From Syntrophaceae bacterium (GTDB taxonomy: Bacteria; Desulfobacterota; Syntrophia; Syntrophales; UBA2185), in the NCBI GenBank assembly GCA_017885225.1, contig JAFNGM010000229.1, forward strand, positions 388 through 9,805: DNA of 9,418 bases, given 5' to 3'. The translations under genes and the position numbers were made by a program. Positions 1-6,893 of the stretch are shown in pieces (positions within the stretch are counted from its first letter, which is position 1; each line of letters opens with the position of its first letter). The notes below the pieces were generated by a model. The model saw only the letters and a program-made list of their open reading frames with translations. It had not been told where the DNA came from and made no database searches.

Positions 1-482
1 TGCTGGTTGATCTGGGAAGAAATGACCTGGGAAGAATCGCAAAAATCGGCAGTGTTCAGGTGAATCAACTCATGTGTGTGGAAAGATACTCCCATGTAAT
101 GCACCTTGTGACGAACATCCAGGCGTTGTTAGCCGAGGGAAAAGATTGTTATGATGTACTCGCGGCCACCTTCCCCGCGGGTACACTGTCCGGCGCACCG
201 AAGGTCAGGGCCATGGAAATCATAGATGAACTTGAACCAACCAGACGCGGTCCTTACGGCGGAGCTGTCGGATACTTCAGCTATTCGGGAAATATGGATC
301 TTTGTATCACCATCAGGACAATACTGGTCAAAGAAGGGAAATCGTATATCCAGGTGGGCGCTGGTATTGTTGCTGATTCTGACCCGGACAACGAATATCA
401 GGAGACAGTCAGCAAGGGTGAAGGAATGATGCAGGCCATACGACTTGCCGCCTCGGGTTTTGAAATAAAAAAAACGATATAA
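1..482 (+). CDS. trpE: Anthranilate synthase component I, C-terminal part (5' end cut by window)
   Basis: This is the C-terminal 159 residues of TrpE, read in the frame beginning at base 3 and ending at a TAA at 480-482. TrpE is the chorismate-binding subunit that forms anthranilate from chorismate using ammonia supplied by TrpG, the first committed step of tryptophan synthesis in the cytoplasm. The sequence opens on the chorismate-binding-enzyme motif [16 protein letters not shown]. It continues with the active-site blocks [37 protein letters not shown], the IRT strand, and [19 protein letters not shown] near the C-terminus. A GTG at position 60 lies inside the conserved domain and is not a real start; the gene simply continues upstream of the window. 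A full TrpE is about 490-500 residues, so roughly two thirds is missing, including the feedback-inhibition region. PabB and other chorismate-utilising enzymes share the fold, but the following trpGDCFBA genes make TrpE the firm reading. Confidence 0.96.
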   Translation, partial: LVDLGRNDLGRIAKIGSVQVNQLMCVERYSHVMHLVTNIQALLAEGKDCYDVLAATFPAGTLSGAPKVRAMEIIDELEPTRRGPYGGAVGYFSYSGNMDLCITIRTILVKEGKSYIQVGAGIVADSDPDNEYQETVSKGEGMMQAIRLAASGFEIKKTI

Positions 483-493
483 GGGAGCGCACC

Positions 494-1072
494 ATGGTGT
501 TAATGATTGATAACTATGATTCCTTTACCTACAACCTCGTACAGTATTTAGGACAGCTTGGCCAGGAAGTCGAGGTATTCCGGAACGACAAGACTACAAT
601 CGATGAAATCAGGAAACTGAAGCCTGATTCTATATTTCTCTCTCCCGGGCCTTGCACACCAAAAGAAGCAGGCATCACCATTGATGTGATCAGAGAATTT
701 CATACATCCACACCACTCATGGGAGTATGTCTTGGTCATCAGGCTATCGGCTATGCCTTCGGCGGCAAGATTGTTCGGGCAGGCCGACTCATGCATGGGA
801 AAACGTCCCCCATACTCAATGATGGAAAAACAATCTTTAAAGGACTCCCAAATCCGTTCACCGCGGGCCGTTATCATTCTCTTCTTGTAGAGAGAACCAC
901 GCTGCCATCCTGTTTAGAGATCAGCGCTGAAACAGAGGAAGGGGAAATTATGGGCCTCAGGCATAAGGAATTTTGTATGGAGGGAATCCAGTTTCATCCT
1001 GAATCGATCCTGACGCCTCATGGTAAGCGGATTATCAAAAATTTCCTGGATATGATTAAGAGTAAGGAGTGA
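494..1072 (+). CDS. trpG: Anthranilate synthase component II, glutamine amidotransferase
   Basis: TrpG is the class I glutamine amidotransferase subunit that hydrolyses glutamine and channels ammonia to TrpE. The 192-residue protein has the expected length for a stand-alone TrpG. It opens with [17 protein letters not shown], carries the oxyanion-loop motif LSPGPCTP at about residues 49-56, and has the nucleophile in GVCLGHQ with Cys79. The other triad members are His168 and Glu170 in the FHPES motif. The RYHSL block is at about 126-130. The ATG at 494 follows trpE by 11 nt and has an AAGGGAG ribosome binding site at 481-487 that overlaps the trpE stop. TrpG is not fused to TrpE or TrpD here, unlike in several other lineages. 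The same subunit can serve 4-amino-4-deoxychorismate (folate) synthesis as PabA; this dual role is known in the family but cannot be decided from the sequence. Confidence 0.97.
   Translation: MVLMIDNYDSFTYNLVQYLGQLGQEVEVFRNDKTTIDEIRKLKPDSIFLSPGPCTPKEAGITIDVIREFHTSTPLMGVCLGHQAIGYAFGGKIVRAGRLMHGKTSPILNDGKTIFKGLPNPFTAGRYHSLLVERTTLPSCLEISAETEEGEIMGLRHKEFCMEGIQFHPESILTPHGKRIIKNFLDMIKSKE
1064..1069 (+). promoter_or_regulatory. Ribosome binding site deciding the trpD start
   Basis: AAGGAG lies 8 nt upstream of the ATG at 1078 and inside the last codons of trpG. It overlaps an alternative in-frame GTG at 1069, which would therefore have no usable upstream site. This supports initiation at 1078. Confidence 0.8.
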
Positions 1073-1077
1073 ATACG

Positions 1078-2088
1078 ATGATCAAAGAAGCCATTGCCAA
1101 CGCGGTAAACAGGGTAGATTTGCGGGAAATCGAAATGATGGAAGTTATGAATGAAATTATGGAAGGAAAGGCGACGTCGGCTCAGATCGCCTCTTTTATC
1201 ACCGCAGTCAGGATTAAAGGAGAAACGGTTGATGAGGTTACCGGCGCCGCGCGTATAATGAAACAAAAGGCCACGAGAATCGATGCGCGCTCATCAATCA
1301 TCGTGGATACCTGTGGTACGGGCGGAGACGGTATGAAAACGTTCAACATTTCCACAACTGCCGCATTTGTCACGGCAGGAGCTGGTCTTGTTGTTGCAAA
1401 GCATGGAAACCGCGCCGTTTCAAGTGGATGCGGCAGCGCCGATGTGTTGGAAGCCCTGGGTGTCAATATCAATGCGCCTCCGGAGATAGTTGAAGAATGC
1501 ATTCACCAGATCGGTATAGGATTTCTTTTTGCCCCTATGCTTCATGGCGCGATGAAATATGCGATTGGTCCGCGAAGGGAAATCGGGATCAGAACAATTT
1601 TCAACATGCTGGGGCCTCTTACAAATCCAGCTGGAGCGACGTCTCAGCTCATCGGGGTATATGATCCGCGGCTTACAGAGATGTTTGCAGGTGTCCTTAA
1701 AAATCTCAACACGAAGAGAGCCTTTGTGGTGCATGGTTCAGATGGACTGGATGAAGCAACTGTGACCGGTGAAACGAGAGTGACGGAATTAAAGGAGGGC
1801 CTCATCACTACGTATAATATAGATCCTGTTGATTTTTTTGGTGACACATTTCCTGGTGACGCACTTCTTGGCGGTGATGCTTCTTTCAATGCACACATTA
1901 CAAAGGATGTGTTAACGGGTAAAAATGGCGCCTGTCGTAATATTGTGGTTCTCAATGCCGCGTTGGCAATTATGGCAGGAGATAAAGCAAAAACCATTAA
2001 TGACGGTATAAGAATAGCGCAGGACTGCATAGACAGCGGCGCCGCCATAAAGAAATTACAGCTGCTGATCGAACAGAGTAATAGTTGA
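1078..2088 (+). CDS. trpD: Anthranilate phosphoribosyltransferase
   Basis: TrpD transfers phosphoribose from PRPP to anthranilate, the second step of the pathway. The protein is 336 residues from the ATG at 1078, a normal length. An in-frame GTG at 1069 would add three residues, but the Shine-Dalgarno AAGGAG at 1064-1069 fits the ATG much better. A helical N-terminal domain with [19 protein letters not shown] is followed by the glycine-rich PRPP loop DTCGTGGDG at about residues 77-85, then FNIST, the KHGNR motif, and [12 protein letters not shown]. The anthranilate-binding region follows as [13 protein letters not shown] and [26 protein letters not shown], which belongs to the metal-binding part, comes later. 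The gene starts 5 nt after the trpG stop, so translation is probably coupled. The stop is TGA at 2086-2088. Nothing in the family signature is missing. A distant thymidine-phosphorylase-type assignment is excluded by the GTGGDG loop and the operon. Confidence 0.97.
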   Translation: MIKEAIANAVNRVDLREIEMMEVMNEIMEGKATSAQIASFITAVRIKGETVDEVTGAARIMKQKATRIDARSSIIVDTCGTGGDGMKTFNISTTAAFVTAGAGLVVAKHGNRAVSSGCGSADVLEALGVNINAPPEIVEECIHQIGIGFLFAPMLHGAMKYAIGPRREIGIRTIFNMLGPLTNPAGATSQLIGVYDPRLTEMFAGVLKNLNTKRAFVVHGSDGLDEATVTGETRVTELKEGLITTYNIDPVDFFGDTFPGDALLGGDASFNAHITKDVLTGKNGACRNIVVLNAALAIMAGDKAKTINDGIRIAQDCIDSGAAIKKLQLLIEQSNS

Positions 2089-2097
2089 AAAAAATAT

Positions 2098-2116
2098 GCG
2101 TAACTTTCTGGTACGC
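2098..2116 (+). repeat. Small inverted repeat in the trpD-trpC gap
   Basis: GCGTA at 2098-2102 and TACGC at 2112-2116 form a 5-bp stem with a 9-nt loop, and one further C-G pair is possible past an A-G mismatch. A run of seven T residues follows at 2130-2136, separated from the stem by 13 nt, so this is not a canonical intrinsic terminator. It sits in the longest gap within the operon (54 nt) and could be chance or a weak RNA structure or processing signal. Confidence 0.25.
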
Positions 2117-2142
2117 TAAGTGACATAAATTTTTTTATTACC

Positions 2143-2919
2143 ATGATATTAAATAAGATTATAAGTGCAAAAAAAGAAGAAGTGGCCTATCTGAAACAAA
2201 CCAGGCCTCTTTTAGAAATAAAATCAGCCATTCACGATCTCCCGCCTCTTCGTGATTTTCGGAATGCTATCAAAGGACACGTGTGCGCTATTATCGCTGA
2301 AGTGAAAAGGCGTTCCCCTTCCAAGGGTATTCTCAGAGAGGACTTTAATCATATCAAAATCGCCTCAGTCTACGAGAAATACGGGGCGGCGGCCATATCT
2401 GTCCTTACGGATCAGAAATTTTTTGGCGGCAATGCACGCTATCTTGCAGATATAAAAGAAACTGTGCATCTTCCCCTGCTGAGAAAGGATTTCATCATTG
2501 ATCCATACCAGATCTATGAAACCCGCAGTCTTAATGGAGATGCCCTCCTTCTCATCGCCGGTATTCTGGAAAAAGAGCAATTACGCGAATATATCCGTCT
2601 TTCGGAATACCTGGGACTCTCCGCCCTTGTTGAAGTACACTTCAAAGAAGATCTGGAAAAAGCTCTTGATTCTGGAGCAAATATTATCGGGATTAACAAC
2701 AGAAATCTTTCCACATTTTCTACAGAGCTGAATACCTCCCTCAACTTGATACCACACATACCCGCAGACAAGATCATCATCAGCGAGAGCGGCATCCACA
2801 TGAGAGATGATATTGAGACATTGATGAAGGCGGGCATCCATGCCTTTTTGATCGGCGAGATACTGATGCGATCCGAAAACATCGGGGAAAAACTGTCAGA
2901 ACTTCTTGGTAAATTGTAG
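2143..2919 (+). CDS. trpC: Indole-3-glycerol phosphate synthase
   Basis: TrpC closes the indole ring, converting carboxyphenylamino-deoxyribulose-phosphate to indole-3-glycerol phosphate with loss of CO2 and water. The 258-residue TIM-barrel protein is a typical monofunctional TrpC and is not fused to TrpF. Visible active-site blocks are AEVKRRSPSKG with Glu53 and Lys55, VLTDQKFFGG at about 87-96, LLRKDFIIDPYQIYE with the presumed general-acid Lys115, LVEVH with Glu164, GINNRNL at 183-189, and the phosphate-binding ISESGI at 213-218. LIGE near the C-terminus completes the barrel. The ATG at 2143 gives the normal N-terminus (ILNKIISAKKEEV), yet no recognisable Shine-Dalgarno sequence precedes it: the upstream 25 nt are mostly A and T. 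It lies 54 nt after trpD, the largest spacing in the operon, so translation is unlikely to be tightly coupled to trpD. It may be expressed less efficiently or through an unstructured A/T-rich leader. Confidence 0.96.
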   Translation: MILNKIISAKKEEVAYLKQTRPLLEIKSAIHDLPPLRDFRNAIKGHVCAIIAEVKRRSPSKGILREDFNHIKIASVYEKYGAAAISVLTDQKFFGGNARYLADIKETVHLPLLRKDFIIDPYQIYETRSLNGDALLLIAGILEKEQLREYIRLSEYLGLSALVEVHFKEDLEKALDSGANIIGINNRNLSTFSTELNTSLNLIPHIPADKIIISESGIHMRDDIETLMKAGIHAFLIGEILMRSENIGEKLSELLGKL

Positions 2920-2929
2920 GGAATAGAAG

Positions 2930-3580
2930 ATGGAAATCAAGATTTGCGGAATTACCAATATAGACGATGCCATCAATGCATGTACCTGCGGTGCTGACGC
3001 GCTGGGATTCATCTTTTTTGAGAAAAGCCCCCGATATGTTTCCCCTGAAACAGCAAGGCACATCATAAAGCGCCTGCCTGGTGATGCAGTCCTGGTTGGG
3101 GTATTTGTGAATCATGATATTAAGACTGTCAAAGATATATATGAATTCTGCGGACTCGATCTGATACAGTTCCACGGCGATGAATCGCCTGCATACTGCC
3201 GCCAGTTCATGAAACACGCTTTGATAAAAGCATTGTCACCCCGAATCGAAGGAGACATCATGATTATAAAAGACTATCCTGTGAAGGCTATCATCATAGA
3301 TTCGCGTGACTCCGGACTTTACGGAGGAACAGGGAAGAAATCAAACTGGCAGCTTGCGGCGATCGTAAAAGACAAATGCCCGCTTATTCTTTCCGGTGGA
3401 TTAAATCCGAATAATATCATGGATGCAATTAAAACTGTGGCACCTCAGGCTGTCGATGTCAACAGCGGCGTGGAAGTCGCGCCGGGCAGAAAAGATCCCA
3501 AAAAAGTAAAATTAATCATTGATGTGGTTCATGCGATCAAGAATAATAGTCTCTTAAAGATATTTGCGAAAGCAGTATAA
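2930..3580 (+). CDS. trpF: Phosphoribosylanthranilate isomerase
   Basis: TrpF performs the Amadori rearrangement of N-(5'-phosphoribosyl)anthranilate. The protein is 216 residues, slightly longer than the common 200-210, with the extra length at the C-terminus. It shows the (beta/alpha)8-barrel signatures in order: MEIKICGIT with the catalytic Cys6, [14 protein letters not shown] at about 26-39, [14 protein letters not shown] at 78-85, IIIDS with the presumed general-acid Asp124, YGGTGK at 131-136, LSGGLNPNN, and DVNSGVE followed by PGRKDP, which bind the phosphate. The start is supported by AGGGA at 2918-2922, 7 nt before the ATG and overlapping the trpC stop. It is a separate gene immediately after trpC, so the TrpC-TrpF fusion of enterobacteria is absent. 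As in many bacteria, the HisA/PriA alternative is not needed here. Confidence 0.96.
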   Translation: MEIKICGITNIDDAINACTCGADALGFIFFEKSPRYVSPETARHIIKRLPGDAVLVGVFVNHDIKTVKDIYEFCGLDLIQFHGDESPAYCRQFMKHALIKALSPRIEGDIMIIKDYPVKAIIIDSRDSGLYGGTGKKSNWQLAAIVKDKCPLILSGGLNPNNIMDAIKTVAPQAVDVNSGVEVAPGRKDPKKVKLIIDVVHAIKNNSLLKIFAKAV

Positions 3581-3612
3581 CCACATTCCCGATGGGGACA
3601 ATAATTCTGAAC

Positions 3613-3618
3613 GAGGAG
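3613..3618 (+). promoter_or_regulatory. Ribosome binding site deciding the trpB start
   Basis: GAGGAG lies 5 nt before the ATG at 3624. The open frame extends upstream to a TTG at 3564 inside the end of trpF, but those codons encode a sequence unlike any TrpB N-terminus. This site therefore favours the ATG. Confidence 0.8.
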
Positions 3619-3623
3619 AGATT

Positions 3624-4820
3624 ATGCAGCACCTACTGCCCGATAAAAATGGACACTTCGGAATATTCGGTGGACGCTATGTTGCGGAAACGCTGATGCC
3701 GGCACTTATTGAGCTCGAGAAAGCGTATAAGGAGTCACGAAAAGATAGTCATTTTAAAAAAGAATATTCTTATTTTCTTAAAAACTACGCGGGCAGGGAA
3801 ACCCCTCTCTACCTTGCACAACGTCTCACTGAAGAACTCGGCGGAGCCAGGATATATCTTAAGCGCGAAGACCTCAATCACACAGGTTCACACAAGATCA
3901 ACAATACCCTTGGGCAAGCCTTGCTTGCGAGGCGAATGGGCAAAAAAAGGGTCATTGCCGAAACGGGCGCAGGACAGCATGGCGTCGCGACCGCGACTGT
4001 AGCTGCATTATTCGGCATGGAGTGTCAGATTTTCATGGGTGAAGAAGACATAAGGAGGCAGGCGCCGAATGTTTTCCGCATGAAGATACTTGGCGCCGAA
4101 GTCGTGCCGGTAACTTCGGGAACAGCCACACTCAAGGATGCCATGAATGAGGCGATGCGTCATTGGGTCTCAAGGGTGCGGGATACCTTTTATGTAATCG
4201 GAACCACGGCCGGTCCCCACCCCTATCCAATGATGGTGCGGGAATTCCAGAGTGTCATCGGACAAGAAACGAAAAAACAAATTTTGAAGATGGAAGGGAA
4301 ACTTCCGGATATACTCATTGCATGCATCGGCGGCGGGAGCAATGCCATGGGTCTCTTTTATCCTTTTAAAGACATTCCTGGCGTGGAGATGATCGGCGTC
4401 GAAGCTGCCGGGAAAGGTATCACGACGGGGCATCACGCAGCGAGTATATCCGCAGGGAGCGTAGGCATACTTCACGGCAACAAGACCTATCTTCTTCAGG
4501 ATGGAAATGGCCAAATCAGGGATGCCTATTCCATTGCTGCCGGGCTTGACTATCCGGGAGTCGGACCGGAACACGGCTATTTCAGAGATACAGGCAGGGC
4601 AAAGTACGTGAGCATTGAAGACGAGGAAGCAATCCAATCGTTCATACTGCTTTCCAAATACGAGGGAATTATTTCAGCTATGGAAAGCGCACACGCCGTG
4701 GCCTATGCCATGAAACTTGCACCCACTCTCAATAAAAATATGATTGTTGTGATCAACCTCTCCGGGAGGGGGGATAAAGATGCGGAAACAATTACTCAGA
4801 GACTGGAGAGCCATCAATGA
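3624..4820 (+). CDS. trpB: Tryptophan synthase beta subunit
   Basis: TrpB is the PLP enzyme that condenses indole with serine to make tryptophan, working as an alpha2-beta2 complex with TrpA and receiving indole through a tunnel. From the ATG at 3624 the protein is 398 residues, the usual length. The N-terminus [17 protein letters not shown] is the standard TrpB1 form. The PLP Schiff-base lysine is Lys91 in HTGSHKINN. The catalytic glutamate is Glu113 in [13 protein letters not shown]. The phosphate-binding loop is IGGGSNAMG at about 235-243. The PLP-pyridine serine lies in LSGRGDKD at about residue 380. The open frame runs upstream to 3564, but that extension is not conserved in type and lacks a ribosome binding site. 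The stop overlaps the trpA start as ATGA, giving tight coupling and equal subunit supply. The protein looks like TrpB1, the TrpA-partnered form, rather than the TrpA-independent TrpB2. Confidence 0.98.
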   Translation: MQHLLPDKNGHFGIFGGRYVAETLMPALIELEKAYKESRKDSHFKKEYSYFLKNYAGRETPLYLAQRLTEELGGARIYLKREDLNHTGSHKINNTLGQALLARRMGKKRVIAETGAGQHGVATATVAALFGMECQIFMGEEDIRRQAPNVFRMKILGAEVVPVTSGTATLKDAMNEAMRHWVSRVRDTFYVIGTTAGPHPYPMMVREFQSVIGQETKKQILKMEGKLPDILIACIGGGSNAMGLFYPFKDIPGVEMIGVEAAGKGITTGHHAASISAGSVGILHGNKTYLLQDGNGQIRDAYSIAAGLDYPGVGPEHGYFRDTGRAKYVSIEDEEAIQSFILLSKYEGIISAMESAHAVAYAMKLAPTLNKNMIVVINLSGRGDKDAETITQRLESHQ

Positions 4821-5632
4821 CAGGAAGAATTGAAAAAAAATTTGCTGAACTGAAACAAAAAGGAGAAAAGGCGTTGGTCGTGTATCTTACGGCTGGAGAC
4901 CCCGATCTGGAAACGTCCCGCCGGCTTATCCTCAGTCTCGATGAGGCGGGTGTCGACATTCTGGAAATCGGTGTTCCCTTTTCAGACCCCACCGCGGATG
5001 GTCCAATTATTCAAGCTGCATCGCAGAGAGCTCTCAAGAGTGGAGTTACACTTTCCAGTATCCTCGCAATGATCGGATCATTACAAAACGTCATCCATAC
5101 GCCCATTATCCTTTTCGGGTATTACAATCCCATTTATTCCTATGGCAATGATAAATTTGCGGTAACCGCGAAAAAAGTCGGGATAGACGGGATTCTTGTC
5201 GTCGATCTCCCCCTTGAGGAATCTCATGAACTCAGGCGCTATACAGACCGTGAAGGTCTTGATTTCATCTCCCTCCTTGCTCCGACGACGACAGACAGTC
5301 GCATTAAAAAAATCTCTCATAATGCAACGGGATTTCTTTACTATATCTCTATTACCGGTGTTACGGGAACGGCAAAACCTGTTATTGCAAACATAAAAGA
5401 AGACGTGTATCGTATACGAAAAATATCCGCTCTGCCTCTCGTTGTCGGCTTCGGCATCACTACACCCCGGCAGGCGGCCGAGATCGCCCCAATTGCTGAC
5501 GGGGTTGTTATAGGAAGCGCCTTTGTTCATCTTGTAGAAAAGAACATGGGCAACGAAAATCTGATCCGCATTGCATCATCCTTCGCGCGGGACATTAAAA
5601 ACGCGTTGCGGCAAGTAAAGAGGCTGCCATGA
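4817..5632 (+). CDS. trpA: Tryptophan synthase alpha subunit
   Basis: TrpA cleaves indole-3-glycerol phosphate to indole and glyceraldehyde-3-phosphate and passes the indole to TrpB. The 271-residue TIM-barrel protein is of normal length. It has YLTAGDPD at about 23-30, [15 protein letters not shown] with the two catalytic acids Glu50 and Asp61, a FGYYNPI block, [33 protein letters not shown], and the phosphate-binding PLVVGFGI followed by ADGVVIGSA. The ATG at 4817 overlaps the trpB stop by four bases, with GGAG at 4805-4808 about 8 nt upstream. Its own stop again overlaps the next gene, a DUF169 protein, by four bases, so the operon does not end here. All residues expected for activity are present. 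Confidence 0.97.
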   Translation: MTGRIEKKFAELKQKGEKALVVYLTAGDPDLETSRRLILSLDEAGVDILEIGVPFSDPTADGPIIQAASQRALKSGVTLSSILAMIGSLQNVIHTPIILFGYYNPIYSYGNDKFAVTAKKVGIDGILVVDLPLEESHELRRYTDREGLDFISLLAPTTTDSRIKKISHNATGFLYYISITGVTGTAKPVIANIKEDVYRIRKISALPLVVGFGITTPRQAAEIAPIADGVVIGSAFVHLVEKNMGNENLIRIASSFARDIKNALRQVKRLP

Positions 5633-6387
5633 ATACCGAATTCAAAAAAGAATTCATCAATAAATGGAACAAATACTTTCCCGGCGCCGATCTGCCCATC
5701 AGCTTTTTCTTTACCGATGTGAATAACCGAAAGTCCATTCCAAAACCTGTCAAGGGGCATCGCTGCCTTCTATGCGACCTGTCGAAGGTTCGCAACGGGA
5801 AAACCCTATGTCTTGACGTCCATTCTATCGGCTGCAGCGGCGGTAAACGCTACCTCGGCTTTGAGGACACACTGATGCCTCACTTTGAATATTTTCTTTC
5901 CTACGGTATCCCGGGCAGGGTGGAGGGAGAACGGTATAAGAAATCACCTGACCTCGTAAAAGAACATCTGAAGCATCAAAAATCCTTCAAGGCACCGGCT
6001 CACTTCGTTGTGTTTAAAAGATGGGATTGTCTGGAAGGAGACGAGGAACCGCAGGTGATTATTTTCTTTGCGCCCCCCGATGTGCTCTCAGGACTCTTTA
6101 CGCTCGCGAGTTTCGATGAATTGGAACCGCATGGTGTGATCGCTCCCTTCGGTGCAGGATGCGCGTCTATCGTTGATTATCCCTATAAAGAACTCTACTC
6201 AGGCCGACCACGTGCGGTTTTAGGCATGTTTGATGTTTCCGCACGGCCATATGTTCCTGCCGGAACGCTGACTTTTGCCATTCCCTGGCCCAAATTTGTC
6301 CGCATGGTAAATAACATGGATGAGAGTTTTCTCATCACGAAATCATGGAGCAAAGTAAAGCATAGGATGAAGCGTAATCATAAATAG
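5629..6387 (+). CDS. DUF169 (COG2043) family protein of unknown function, coupled to trpA
   Basis: The 252-residue protein matches my recollection of the DUF169/COG2043 family, uncharacterised proteins common in anaerobic bacteria and archaea. Visible family-type blocks are [11 protein letters not shown] at about residues 68-78, [14 protein letters not shown] in the middle, [13 protein letters not shown] at about 174-186, [21 protein letters not shown] at about 200-220, and a C-terminal segment containing ESFLITKSW. Four cysteines near the N-terminus, Cys46, Cys49, Cys61 and Cys69 (CX2CX11CX7C), could bind a metal or an iron-sulfur cluster; Cys178 lies in the GAGCAS block. No signal peptide or membrane helix is seen, so it is probably cytosolic. 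The ATG overlaps the trpA stop by four bases and has AGAGG at 5619-5623, so it is very likely cotranscribed with the trp genes. The function, and whether it relates to tryptophan, is unknown. Confidence 0.82.
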   Translation: MNTEFKKEFINKWNKYFPGADLPISFFFTDVNNRKSIPKPVKGHRCLLCDLSKVRNGKTLCLDVHSIGCSGGKRYLGFEDTLMPHFEYFLSYGIPGRVEGERYKKSPDLVKEHLKHQKSFKAPAHFVVFKRWDCLEGDEEPQVIIFFAPPDVLSGLFTLASFDELEPHGVIAPFGAGCASIVDYPYKELYSGRPRAVLGMFDVSARPYVPAGTLTFAIPWPKFVRMVNNMDESFLITKSWSKVKHRMKRNHK

Positions 6388-6403
6388 ATGTTTCATTTCT
6401 GCA

Positions 6404-6451
6404 AGAGGAGGAGAACCGGACAGTGGATAACCACGAATACTTTACTCCTCT
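6404..6451. repeat. Inverted repeat between convergent genes
   Basis: AGAGGAG at 6404-6410 pairs perfectly with CTCCTCT at 6445-6451. Inside the 34-nt interval, GTGG at 6423-6426 and CCAC at 6431-6434 form a second small stem with an ATAA loop. It lies between the convergent DUF169 and Cache genes and overlaps the stop of the latter. Neither strand has a U-run after the stem, so it does not meet the criteria for an intrinsic terminator, although the position is right for a transcription stop. Confidence 0.3.
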
Positions 6452-6837
6452 CTGTAGACACCGCTGCAGATGATGAGGTCATCAACTTTCTTGAAATACA
6501 CGATTTTCGGCAGCACCTCTTTAGTCACCGGGTTATACCACTTATACTCCACCCAGCCGCTGCCTTCCCTGTTGGCTATATCAACAATCTCTTTAATAAA
6601 ACTTTTTCCGTCATAATCCCTTATATTGATAAATTCTTCGCCCACAAACTTCTCGTTTACCCCGTGCGCAAGCATTGTTCCTCTCGGATTCAAGGCGTAA
6701 ATGTACATTTCATCATGGACAAATTGCCCGTTTGGATTCGTATATTCAGCCAATGCAATTCTTTTGCCCGATGCTCTATAAAAAGACACGGCCTTTTCTA
6801 CCCATTTTTTTGCGTCTTCTTTATCCCTCTTACCCAT
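6442..6837 (-). CDS. Stand-alone single Cache domain protein, predicted cytosolic
   Basis: The 131-residue protein is essentially one Cache domain (single Cache type 2-like), the fold usually used by receptors to bind small ligands. The match rests on family-type blocks: a leading amphipathic helix (AKKWVEKAVSFYRASG), then NGQFVHDEMYIYALNPRG at about residues 35-52, LAHGVNEKFVGEEF, IRDYDGKSFIKEIVDIA, GSGWVEYKWYNPVT, and the terminal IICSGVY. Most Cache domains sit outside the membrane behind a signal peptide or between two helices. Here there is neither: the ATG follows a strong GAGGAG site at 6845-6850 and an in-frame TAG lies just upstream at 6850-6852, so no hidden N-terminal leader exists. 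No kinase, HAMP or methyl-accepting domain is attached. It is 56 nt downstream of the NDK-like gene on the same strand and probably cotranscribed with it. The ligand and partner are unknown. Confidence 0.78.
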   Translation of the reverse strand: MGKRDKEDAKKWVEKAVSFYRASGKRIALAEYTNPNGQFVHDEMYIYALNPRGTMLAHGVNEKFVGEEFINIRDYDGKSFIKEIVDIANREGSGWVEYKWYNPVTKEVLPKIVYFKKVDDLIICSGVYREE

Positions 6838-6844
6838 ATGATTT

Positions 6845-6850
6845 CTCCTC
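6845..6850 (-). promoter_or_regulatory. Strong ribosome binding site of the Cache gene
   Basis: On the minus strand GAGGAG stands 7 nt before the ATG at 6837. Because an in-frame stop (TAG, complement of 6850-6852) overlaps it, the site fixes the N-terminus and rules out a longer protein with a signal peptide. Confidence 0.8.
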
Positions 6851-6893
6851 TATAAACCATTCATTGGCAACTCTCGTTTCAACAATAATTAGT

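Noticed and set aside
1..482. Reading the first gene as starting at the GTG at position 60.
   Set aside because: Codons upstream to position 3 encode the conserved TrpE motif containing DLGRND, so the gene is truncated by the window rather than starting there.
1644..2144. A 166-codon open frame on the minus strand.
   Set aside because: It is antisense to the conserved C-terminal part of trpD and has low-complexity Ser/Pro-rich composition typical of a shadow frame.
2120..2152. Internal promoter before trpC (GTGACA with a downstream TATTAA).
   Set aside because: The spacing is about 21 nt, the -10 would fall inside the coding sequence, and the A/T-rich context makes such matches expected.
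6404..6451. Intrinsic terminator for the trp operon or for the convergent Cache gene.
   Set aside because: The stem is long-looped and no U-run follows it in either direction; kept only as an inverted repeat.
6423..6473. GTG at 6423 about 12 nt after a strong AGGAGGAG-like sequence.
   Set aside because: The frame stops after about 16 codons, the spacing is long, and the purine run is the arm of an inverted repeat near the Cache gene stop.
6388..6855. A 155-codon open frame on the + strand beginning right after the DUF169 stop.
   Set aside because: It lies almost wholly antisense to the Cache gene, which has recognisable domain motifs and a strong ribosome binding site. The + frame has no recognisable family.
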